A stretch of 48,235 bases of DNA from an uncultured beta proteobacterium (GTDB lineage Bacteria; Pseudomonadota; Gammaproteobacteria; Burkholderiales; Burkholderiaceae_C): NCBI GenBank assembly GCA_903876735.1, contig CAIRAW010000064.1:1-48235 (forward strand), written 5' to 3'. A program made the position numbers and the translations under genes. The notes beneath the pieces were generated by a model that was given only the letters and a program-made list of their open reading frames with translations, was not told where the DNA came from and ran no database searches. Shown in pieces: positions 8,601 to 14,182 of this stretch; position 1 is the stretch's first letter; every line of letters starts with the position of its first letter.

Positions 8601-8803
8601 GTGGTGGTGCTGTTGCCGACGAGGTTCCAGCCGGTGCTCAGCGAGAGGGGATACGAAACTGTCGCCGCCAAAGCCGGAAAGAGCAGGGCCGAGCAAGAGG
8701 TGAAGCCGATGACGAGGGCGGCAGCGATGGCAGCGCAAGGTTTACCGGTCCGGTGGAAAGGTCTGCTGATCAAGCGCAACACCGCAGTTGTGAAACTTTT
8801 CAT
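5696..8803 (-). CDS. Exported fusion: GWNL/FWVN repeats + FGE-like domain + arylsulfotransferase (ASST)
   Basis: The start at 8803 matches the paralogue at 4498; 8863 is an in-frame alternative. Numbering from 8803: signal peptide to about 47; two GWNL/FWVN repeats (about 50-230); a formylglycine-generating-enzyme-like fold (about 244-580) with IPGGSFVMGD, YRLPTEAEWEYAARGG, GLTDMAGNAWQWV and RGGTW; then an ASST beta-propeller (about 590-1035). The propeller keeps the residues known from E. coli ASST: HHDF near 690, WNHAN (H799, N801), R817 exactly 18 residues after H799, and the QHHTHW histidines near 872. ASST moves sulfuryl groups between phenols. The FGE part lacks the paired cysteines of true FGE near RGGTW. 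Operator-like site B lies about 110 bases upstream. Confidence 0.88.
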   Translation of the reverse strand: MKSFTTAVLRLISRPFHRTGKPCAAIAAALVIGFTSCSALLFPALAATVSYPLSLSTGWNLVGNSTTTPMDVKTGIGAKAGIQSVWKWDTTGSRWAFYAASLDANGTLASYATTSGYNLLTTINPGEGFWVNASTPISMGTQSGVGFSLASTNLANGWNLVATADELSPGVFSSNVGNVTSLWAWDSSNSAWYFYTPSLTTSELANYIQSKSYEDFGAGTLGKGRGFWVNCAGATSPSPFTPTFAHIPGGSFVMGDHFNFIDPDHPSDEIPLHNVTISPFYMATTLVTNSEYATYLNAALATGLIEVRSGIVYAVGGSNIFFYTTTSVPLSTISYANGSFTVRTGRELHPVTGVRWFGAAAFANWLSTRDGYTPCYNLSTGTCDLTQNGYRLPTEAEWEYAARGGQTNPYYQFPWGNDTNADGRLSNWQGSGDPWENGDFPHTTPVGFYNGSLRNKTDYSWPATDATYQTRDSTNAFGLTDMAGNAWQWVNDWYSNTYYQYCVTNNITVDPPGPATGDISQNNLPWRAMRGGTWWNGGGQQFLGYSRVSNRDPSWSLGGSPDSNPDSAWLQVGFRVMRPDKSSSSTTNTVGLMLNNTSKAFAGYTLMSPLHSTATYLLNNAGQYVHKWTSTGEPGRSSYLLENGHMIRASAMPNVGPSTGGGEGGRIEEYDWAGNLVWGFNYYGPSYIAHHDFKVLPNGNVLILASEKKSYAEVIAAGFNPALLDSSISTQGYMLPDYLVEIKPTGSSTGTVVWEWHIWDHMIQDFDASKSNYGVVANHPELIDVNGVANNKVQQFWNHANGIDYNAQLDQIMISIRGNSELFVIDHGTTTAQSASHAGGSHGKGGDILYRWGYAQQYDRGTSAERKLYQQHHTHWIEPGLPGAGNILIYNNGIGRGYSTVDEIVPPIDTAGNYSIVSGAAYGPTSALWTYTGTPPTSFYSAEISGAQRLPNGNTLITEGIKGNLFEVTSAGETVWRYVNPVTTTPLAQGSTVPTDPNRSDQFMNAVFRVTRYGADFPGLVGKSLSPIGTIETYP

Positions 8804-8830
8804 GCTTAAGTTCTTGAAAGTGTTGCAGTG
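8118..8830 (-). repeat. Duplicated 5' gene segment, copy 2
   Basis: Partner of 3813-4525. The alignment keeps one offset (4305 bases) from 8118 through the start codon at 8803 and on to about 8825 in the leader, where a one-base shift appears. The duplicated unit therefore includes the leader, the signal peptide and both repeat domains, but not the catalytic domains. Confidence 0.85.
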
Positions 8831-8910
8831 AATGTGGCGATTCATGTGAATTCGCACCATCAAATCAGTTTTTGAGTCTGTCCAGCTTAACGACGAAGAC
8901 TTGGTTCACG

Positions 8911-8926
8911 ATGACATTTTCGTCAT
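8911..8926. promoter_or_regulatory. CusR-box-like palindrome (site B)
   Basis: ATGAC-ATTTTC-GTCAT, with the same arms and the same 6-base spacer as sites A and C. It lies just past the stop of the transglutaminase-like gene and 108 bases upstream of the preferred ATG (8803) of the FGE-ASST gene, 48 bases upstream of the alternative start. It would place the second gene block under the same regulator as the two-component operon. Confidence 0.6.
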
Positions 8927-8928
8927 TT

Positions 8929-9486
8929 TCAGGCGCAATCCGTATCGGCTGTAGCAGCGCCGGAAGGGGTATTTGATGAAATTGATCCCAGTCTGTCGAT
9001 CAACCCGACGGCGTATTTAGAAATTAGCGACTGCGGATTTTTCGGCAACTTGGTATCAGCGCCTGGTGGTGGCTTGTGCCACCAGATTGTGTGTTGGTTA
9101 CTCAAATCCGCTCTGCCTATGATTTGCGTCGGGATCGCAAACGCCTCCAGAACGGCAACCGGAGGCACGGGTATTTGAAACTCTGTATGCAGGTGGTGCA
9201 GCGCAGTATCAACAAGCCAATTGCCGGCCATGCAAATCGCGTGACCATCCCACTTTCGCTCGGTTTTCTTGTTGCCAATGAAGCCAATGACATAGTTATG
9301 GGCTGGCGCAGCACACCACAGCTGACACGGAACAATCCTGGACTGAATTTCAAAATGTTGAAGCACCGCTTTCGATATGGCCGAAGTCAACGAACAGTAG
9401 GTTCTAAGCTCGAGCGGGACGACCTCGTAAAACGTGTCTGCAAGTGTTTTCAGCGTCAATTGCTCGCCAGCAGTCAGCGGCTTCAT
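8929..9486 (-). CDS. Transglutaminase-like (papain-fold) protein
   Basis: The 185-residue protein has no signal peptide. The stretch TYCSLTSAISKAVLQHF, then SRIVPC, then WDGHAICMAGNWLVDTA gives a possible Cys31-His82-Asp93 triad in the order and context of transglutaminase-like or arylamine N-acetyltransferase folds (Cys at a helix start, His before a strand, Asp in W-VD-A). The start codon overlaps the stop of the preceding gene (ATGA), which indicates translational coupling. The C-terminal 35 residues are Ser/Ala/Thr-rich and probably disordered. Activity and substrate are unknown; assignment rests on motif order only. Confidence 0.6.
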   Translation of the reverse strand: MKPLTAGEQLTLKTLADTFYEVVPLELRTYCSLTSAISKAVLQHFEIQSRIVPCQLWCAAPAHNYVIGFIGNKKTERKWDGHAICMAGNWLVDTALHHLHTEFQIPVPPVAVLEAFAIPTQIIGRADLSNQHTIWWHKPPPGADTKLPKNPQSLISKYAVGLIDRLGSISSNTPSGAATADTDCA

Positions 9487-9761
9487 TTCATTGGAGGCGA
9501 ATTTTTGGGTTGATTGGGTCTGGCCACCAGCCCCTTGAGCGAGTCCTGGCAGGTGGCGGCGACCTGGCCCTGTGGGGTGGTGTGCTGAATCACATCGCCG
9601 GCCTTCTTGCCTTTGCAGTCGGCGTAGGCCTGGGGCGGTGGCTCGTGCCGCGCTGGTGACTCAGCGCGCGGTGCAGAGGCGGGTAACTTGGGCTGGGCGA
9701 AGGCGCTGCTGGCGCAGACCACGGTCAGCACCATGGCGCTCAGGTTATGGCTTGTCTTCAT
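9483..9761 (-). CDS. Small exported proline-rich protein of unknown function
   Basis: The ATG at 9761 follows AAAGGAA by about 8 bases; a TTG at 9779 in frame is less likely. The product (92 residues) begins MKTSHNLSAMVLTVVCASSAFAQ, a signal peptide with cleavage after AFA. The mature part of about 70 residues is Pro/Ala/Lys-rich, with two cysteines (ADCKGKK and ATCQDSLKGLV) that could form one disulfide. It lies 14 bases after the lipoprotein gene and overlaps the next gene by ATGA, so the three are one operon. I do not recognise a family. Confidence 0.7.
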   Translation of the reverse strand: MKTSHNLSAMVLTVVCASSAFAQPKLPASAPRAESPARHEPPPQAYADCKGKKAGDVIQHTTPQGQVAATCQDSLKGLVARPNQPKNSPPMK

Positions 9762-9775
9762 GTTGGCATTTCCTT

Positions 9776-11128
9776 TCAAGGTTCGAAGAAGAAGCTGCTG
9801 GTGGCAGCGTCGGAAATATAGGGTGCAATCTGCGCATCGGTCAGCACAGCGGAGTAGAGGAAGGGTGTGCTGGCAAGCGAGAAGTCGAAGGCGGTACCGT
9901 CGGCATAGGTGCCCGACATCATTGACTTGCGCAAGGCTGCCAGACGGGTTTTCTGATCGGTGTTCAGGGTCTGGTAGACCTGGGCGAAGGTCGTGGCGTA
10001 AGCGTAGTTGTTGGCGCCATCGAGTTCGCCATAAGTCCCTGAGAGCGCCAGCACCTGGGTCTTGACGGCATCCGTCGCGCTGGGGTTGGTAAGCAGCGAG
10101 CGCAGCAGTGTGGCGATCTGGGTGCGCGTCGAGACAATCGATGTCAGATTGTCTTTCTGTGTTGCCACCAGGCCGTACATGGTAGTCGCCTGGGTCTGCG
10201 TGACGTAGCCTTTGGACGTATCGATCAGCGCAGCGCCGGCGGTGGCGGTCATCTGCTCGTCGATGCTGTAGCCTTCGTGTCCGACAGCGGGCGCGTCCTT
10301 GATGTAGAAGCCGCCGTAATAGGTGCCGTGGCGCTCCGGGCAGAAGTAGACGTCGGCCTCAAGCGAGCCGGCGTACCAGCTGTAGATGTCGCTGGCATAG
10401 GTCATGACCGCGACCTTGGAGCCCTGCGCCAGGCCCGAAACCTTGCTGCTGATCTGGGCGTCGGTGATGTCGGGCCAGGAACTCCAGCCCTTGCCCTTCA
10501 TCGCCGTCAAATAGGCCGTCTGCGTCGAGTCCAGCGAGTTGATGACGCTGGCGTAGAGCAGGGCGCGATCAAAGCTGATCTGGCCGTCGATCAGGTAGAG
10601 CGCGCGCGAGGCCGCTTTCACAGCGTTGAGGTTGAGCCCGGCCGAGCCGGAAGGGATGTTGCCGTCGATCAGGCGCCGGAAAGCCTGCATAAGCGGATAG
10701 CGCTGGTAGCCGTAGAGGTCGACCTGGCTCTGCTGAGTCGCAGCCAAGGCTGAGAGTTGCGCCAACTGGTCGGCGTTGAGGATGTAGATCACATTGTTGG
10801 CCACGCGCGTGAGAAAGCTGGTGTTGTGGCCCATGTTGTCGGGATCGTTGTCGCGCAGGTACTGAAAGCCCGTGTAGTCGGCCACCTTGCCCGGCGGAAA
10901 GAAAGACTGGGCCGCCAGGTTGCCGGTCATCAGGGCCAGACCGGAGAATGCCATGGTCGTGCTTTGCGCGCCGTCCGAGATGGTTTGCGCCATGTTGAAG
11001 GCGGGTGCTGGCGTCACAACCGGTGTCGTGACCGGGAGGGTGTTGGTCGCTGATGTGCTGTCGCTGCCACTGCCACCGCCGCAGGCAGCAAGAGCCCAAC
11101 TGAAGATAAGAATGGCAATGCGTTTCAT
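9776..11128 (-). CDS. Large lipoprotein of unknown family
   Basis: The 450-residue product starts MKRIAILIFSWALAACGGGS with a lipobox LAAC (Cys16) and a Gly/Ser/Thr-rich linker. The rest is mainly helical, with recurring Leu/Gln segments (LNADQLAQLSALAATQQSQV, LTNPSATDAVKTQVLAL, LNTDQKTRLAALRKSMM) reminiscent of LTxxQ-type or Spy/CpxP-like periplasmic proteins but much longer. A central part with VYFCPERHGTYYGGFYIKDA and GHEGYSIDEQ is Tyr/His-rich and could bind a metal or ligand. It is first in a three-gene operon, and palindrome C lies 67 bases upstream of the start. No function can be assigned. Confidence 0.8.
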   Translation of the reverse strand: MKRIAILIFSWALAACGGGSGSDSTSATNTLPVTTPVVTPAPAFNMAQTISDGAQSTTMAFSGLALMTGNLAAQSFFPPGKVADYTGFQYLRDNDPDNMGHNTSFLTRVANNVIYILNADQLAQLSALAATQQSQVDLYGYQRYPLMQAFRRLIDGNIPSGSAGLNLNAVKAASRALYLIDGQISFDRALLYASVINSLDSTQTAYLTAMKGKGWSSWPDITDAQISSKVSGLAQGSKVAVMTYASDIYSWYAGSLEADVYFCPERHGTYYGGFYIKDAPAVGHEGYSIDEQMTATAGAALIDTSKGYVTQTQATTMYGLVATQKDNLTSIVSTRTQIATLLRSLLTNPSATDAVKTQVLALSGTYGELDGANNYAYATTFAQVYQTLNTDQKTRLAALRKSMMSGTYADGTAFDFSLASTPFLYSAVLTDAQIAPYISDAATSSFFFEP

Positions 11129-11194
11129 GTCTACTCATCCGCAAGGATGTCCTGTTCAAGTGCCTTCAGTCTAGTAACTGAGGCGCCTTGCAGG

Positions 11195-11210
11195 ATGACA
11201 TTTGTGTCAT
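11195..11210. promoter_or_regulatory. CusR-box-like palindrome (site C)
   Basis: ATGAC-ATTTGT-GTCAT flanked by G and C, giving TGACA-N4-TGTCA at its centre. It sits between the convergent end of the CDF gene and the start of the lipoprotein gene at 11128. Reading towards that gene, a TAGACT hexamer lies 21 bases after the palindrome; at site A a TCTAAT hexamer lies 22 bases after. The similar spacing supports a shared promoter layout. Confidence 0.65.
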
Positions 11211-11243
11211 CTGACGACGAAGCGGCGGCATGGCCGCGCGCCT

Positions 11244-12203
11244 TCAGTGCGGTGCTGGTGCGATGCTTGCCGGATGGTCCAGGTCGGGACGGCTCCACGG
11301 GTCCACGTGCGTCATCAGGTTGAGCACCCGGTGGCGCTGCATGACGCGCTGGCGCGCCACAACCGCGATGTCGTGCCCGGCTTCGACGCTGATGCTGGCA
11401 TTGACCTCGATGTGCGCGTCGACCACGATCATGTCGCCCATCTTGCGTGTGCGCACGTCATGCACACCGGCAACACCCGGCGTTTCCAGCAGCGTGGTGC
11501 GGATGGCCTGCACCTCCTGCTCGTCAACGGCGCGGTCCATCAGGTCATGCAGCGCGTCCCAGCTGAAGCCCCAGCCCATCTTGGTGACCATGAAGCCCAC
11601 GATCAGCGCGGCAATCGGGTCCAGGATCGGATAACCCGCCAGGTTGCCGATGATGCCGATGCCAACGACCAGCGAAGAAGCAGCGTCGGAGCGCGCGTGC
11701 CAGGCATTGGCCACCAGCATGCTTGACTTGACGCGTTTGGCCACCGCGAGCATGTAGCGAAACAGTAGTTCCTTGGCGATCAGCGCGCCGCCCGCCACCC
11801 AAAGCGCCGCGATGTGGACGACCGGAACGGTCTCGGGCGCTTCGAGCTTGCGCGCAGCCGACCACAACATGCCGACGCCAACCGCCAGCAACAGCATGCC
11901 GAGCACCAGCGAAGCCGCGGTTTCGAAACGCTGGTGGCCGTAAGGATGGTCCTCATCCGCATCCTTCTTGCTCTGGTGCCCTGCCAGCAGCACGACAAAG
12001 TCGGCCACCAGGTCCGACAGCGAATGCACACCGTCGGCAATCAGGCCCTGCGACTTGGCCAGCACACCGACCACGACCTGCGCAATCGTCAGGACGAGGT
12101 TCACAAAAACGCTGACCCAGGTGCTGCGTGAGGCTGCGGCTATGCGCTCCGCCGGGCTGTGTTCGGCATCTTCGGATTCGTCTGCAAGTTCATTGAAATT
12201 CAT
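11244..12203 (-). CDS. Cation diffusion facilitator (CDF) metal transporter
   Basis: The 319 residues show the CDF layout: an acidic N-terminus, six predicted membrane helices (about 30-220) and a cytoplasmic C-terminal domain. The metal-site motif of helix 2 is ADGVHSLSD (H60, D64) and that of helix 5 is WHARSD (H169, D173), a pattern typical of Zn/Fe/Mn-exporting members. The HPYGHQRFE loop is also characteristic. CDF proteins exchange protons for divalent metal across the inner membrane. A small membrane-protein gene lies 33 bases upstream on the same strand. The metal cannot be named from sequence. Confidence 0.92.
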   Translation of the reverse strand: MNFNELADESEDAEHSPAERIAAASRSTWVSVFVNLVLTIAQVVVGVLAKSQGLIADGVHSLSDLVADFVVLLAGHQSKKDADEDHPYGHQRFETAASLVLGMLLLAVGVGMLWSAARKLEAPETVPVVHIAALWVAGGALIAKELLFRYMLAVAKRVKSSMLVANAWHARSDAASSLVVGIGIIGNLAGYPILDPIAALIVGFMVTKMGWGFSWDALHDLMDRAVDEQEVQAIRTTLLETPGVAGVHDVRTRKMGDMIVVDAHIEVNASISVEAGHDIAVVARQRVMQRHRVLNLMTHVDPWSRPDLDHPASIAPAPH

Positions 12204-12236
12204 GGTGGGCCGAGTTTACGGCAGTCCCGCGCCTTG

Positions 12237-12401
12237 TCAGGTCATGTGCAGCGCTGCCGCCGTGTCTGGGACGCGTTCATCGCCCGGATGTCCGCCCAGC
12301 GTGTAGGGGATTGACAGAAAAGCCACCAACACCACCGGCACCAGCGCGGCCATTACCACCCCCAGCATTTGGCGAATGAACAATTTCAGGGATGGATTCA
12401 T
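12237..12401 (-). CDS. Small single-span membrane protein, 54 residues
   Basis: An ATG at 12401 preceded by AGAGAGG opens a 54-codon frame ending in TGA at 12237. The product is MNPSLKLFIRQMLGVVMAAL followed by VPVVLVAFLSIPYTLGGHPG and a short polar tail. It has a basic N-terminus and one long hydrophobic helix (about 12-34). It ends 33 bases before the CDF gene on the same strand, so the two are probably cotranscribed. No family is recognised; an accessory role for the transporter is possible but unproven. Confidence 0.65.
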   Translation of the reverse strand: MNPSLKLFIRQMLGVVMAALVPVVLVAFLSIPYTLGGHPGDERVPDTAAALHMT

Positions 12402-12489
12402 GGAAAACCTCTCTGGTAAAGTGAATCAGTGCCGCGATCTTCGGCGCTGCGCCTTAAGGCAGTCTTAGGGCGCAAAACCAAGCGGTCTC

Positions 12490-13482
12490 ATGATGGTTTC
12501 TGAATCTTTCAACAAAGTCTGCATTTACGGCGTCGGCGCCATCGGCGGCTGGATCGGCGCGCGCCTCGCCGCAGCTGGTTGCCGCGTCAGCGTGCTGGCG
12601 CGCGGCGCCACGCTCGACGCCCTGCAGCGCCACGGCCTGCGCCTGCGCGAGAACGGCATCGAGAGCGCCTGGCCCGTGCAGGTCAGCGCCGACCCGGTTG
12701 AACTGGGCGTGCAGGACCTGGTGGTGATTGCGGTCAAGGCGCCGGGTTTGCTCGATGTGGCGCGCCGCATTGCGCCCTTGATGAGTCCTGACACTGTGGT
12801 GCTGAGTGCCATGAACGGCGTGCCCTGGTGGTTCTTGCAGGGCTTTGGTGGCCGCTTCGAGGGTACGGTACTCAAGGCAGTGGACGTCACGGGGGAAATC
12901 GGCCAAGCCATCCCGGCCGCCTGTGTCATCGGCTGCGTCGTGCATGCCAGCTGCATGGCCGAGCCGGGCTATGCGCAGCATCACTTTGGCAACAAGCTGA
13001 TCATCGGTGAGCCCTCAGGCCAGCAGACGCAGCGAGTGTTGCAACTCGCGGCGCTGCTGCAGGCGGCGCTCTTCGAGGTGAGCGTCTCCGAGCAGATTCA
13101 AAAGGACGTCTGGTACAAGCTCTGGGGCAATATGACGGTCAATCCGATCAGCGCCCTGACCGGGGCCACCACGGACCGGATTCTGGACGACGACCTGGTG
13201 CGCGGCTTTGTCTCGAACGTGATGTTGGAGGCCAAGGAAATTGGCGCGCGCATCGGCATCCCTATCGAACAGCAACCCGAAGACCGGCATGCGGTGACGC
13301 GCAAGCTCGGCGCCTTCAAGACCTCCATGCTGCAGGACTATGAAGCCGGCAAGGCGCTGGAGATAGACGCCCTGGTGACGGTGGTGAAAGAACTCGGCGC
13401 CCTGACCGCTGTGCCGACCCCGTTCACTGACGCGCTGTTGGGACTGTCACGCTTGCAGGCACAGGTGCGCGGTTTGTACTGA
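12490..13482 (+). CDS. 2-dehydropantoate 2-reductase family (PanE/ApbA-like)
   Basis: The 330-residue protein has the N-terminal Rossmann motif YGVGAIGGWIGARLAAAG (near residues 11-28), VIAVKAPG, and the C-terminal helical domain with KLWGNMTVNPISALTGAT, which contains the catalytic-lysine region (KLWGN) of ketopantoate reductases. Known enzymes reduce 2-dehydropantoate to pantoate with NADPH in pantothenate synthesis. The family has many paralogues with other 2-oxoacid substrates and this one stands alone, so the exact substrate is uncertain. It is divergent from the small membrane-protein gene. Confidence 0.88.
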   Translation: MMVSESFNKVCIYGVGAIGGWIGARLAAAGCRVSVLARGATLDALQRHGLRLRENGIESAWPVQVSADPVELGVQDLVVIAVKAPGLLDVARRIAPLMSPDTVVLSAMNGVPWWFLQGFGGRFEGTVLKAVDVTGEIGQAIPAACVIGCVVHASCMAEPGYAQHHFGNKLIIGEPSGQQTQRVLQLAALLQAALFEVSVSEQIQKDVWYKLWGNMTVNPISALTGATTDRILDDDLVRGFVSNVMLEAKEIGARIGIPIEQQPEDRHAVTRKLGAFKTSMLQDYEAGKALEIDALVTVVKELGALTAVPTPFTDALLGLSRLQAQVRGLY

Positions 13483-13497
13483 TCGGTGGACTCTCAT

Positions 13498-14055
13498 ATG
13501 CCAAGCTTTGGCTGCGTCCGTCTGCCAACAAGTCGGCTGCTGTTGCGACCGCTGCGCGCAGCTGATGCGCCGTTTGTGCTGGCCCTGTTCAACGACGCTG
13601 GTTTCATGCAGTTTGGCACCACGGCACCTTTTGCATCCATTGATGAAGCCGAAGCGCTGGTGGCGCGGGACATCAAGGCAATGGCCGCAGGCGAACGCAT
13701 TCGGCTCGGTATTGAGCGCGACGCAGATCAGACCTTGATTGGAATCTGCACGCTGTTCGACCTCGACGCGCAAAGCCAGAAGGCCGAAATCGGTTACGGG
13801 CTGCAGTCGGCCGCATGGGGTCAGGGTTACATGCATGAGGCCTTGGACGCGCTGCTGGAATATGGTTTTTTGGAACTCGGGCTTAATCGGGTTCAGGCAG
13901 AAATTGACCCCGCCAATGTCGCCTCCGCCCGGAGTCTGAAGCGACTAGGCTTTGTCAAGGAAGGCCATCTGCGCGAGAACTGTAAGCTCAACGGCGTGGT
14001 GAGCGACAGCGTCTTGTACGGATTGCTGCGCCGGGAGTGGATGCGGCCAGCGTAG
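13498..14055 (+). CDS. GNAT acetyltransferase, RimJ/RimL-like
   Basis: I choose the ATG at 13498, which has GGTGGA 6-8 bases upstream, over the in-frame GTG at 13486. The protein (185 residues) has LPTSRLLLRPLRAADAPFV at the N-terminus, the acetyl-CoA region AEIGYGLQSAAWGQGYMHEA, and NRVQAEIDPANVASARSLKRLGF, all typical of RimJ/RimL-type GNATs (Acetyltransf_3). Members acetylate N-terminal amines of ribosomal proteins or small molecules. It starts 15 bases after the reductase gene on the same strand. The substrate is unknown. Confidence 0.88.
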   Translation: MPSFGCVRLPTSRLLLRPLRAADAPFVLALFNDAGFMQFGTTAPFASIDEAEALVARDIKAMAAGERIRLGIERDADQTLIGICTLFDLDAQSQKAEIGYGLQSAAWGQGYMHEALDALLEYGFLELGLNRVQAEIDPANVASARSLKRLGFVKEGHLRENCKLNGVVSDSVLYGLLRREWMRPA

Positions 14056-14071
14056 CAGTATTCGCTATTGA

Positions 14072-14122
14072 ATCGTCATCCCGTCCCCGGATCAGGTCCG
14101 GGGCGATCCGGGATCCAGTGCC
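14072..14122. repeat. REP-like palindromic element
   Basis: The stretch begins CGTCATCCCG and ends CGGGATCCAGTGCC, a pattern common to dispersed proteobacterial palindromes. It contains a GC-rich hairpin at 14085-14103 (CCCCGGA / TCCGGGG, 5-base loop). No T-run follows. It sits between the GNAT gene and the MgtA-like gene. Confidence 0.55.
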
Positions 14123-14182
14123 ACGCCCATCATGTGCGTTTTCGCACAGTCTTGCGGCCTTGTTGGGTGTAAGCTGGCACGC

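Noticed and set aside
5696..8803. Active formylglycine-generating enzyme
   Set aside because: The copper-binding Cys pair after RGGTW is missing and no sulfatase gene is in the window.
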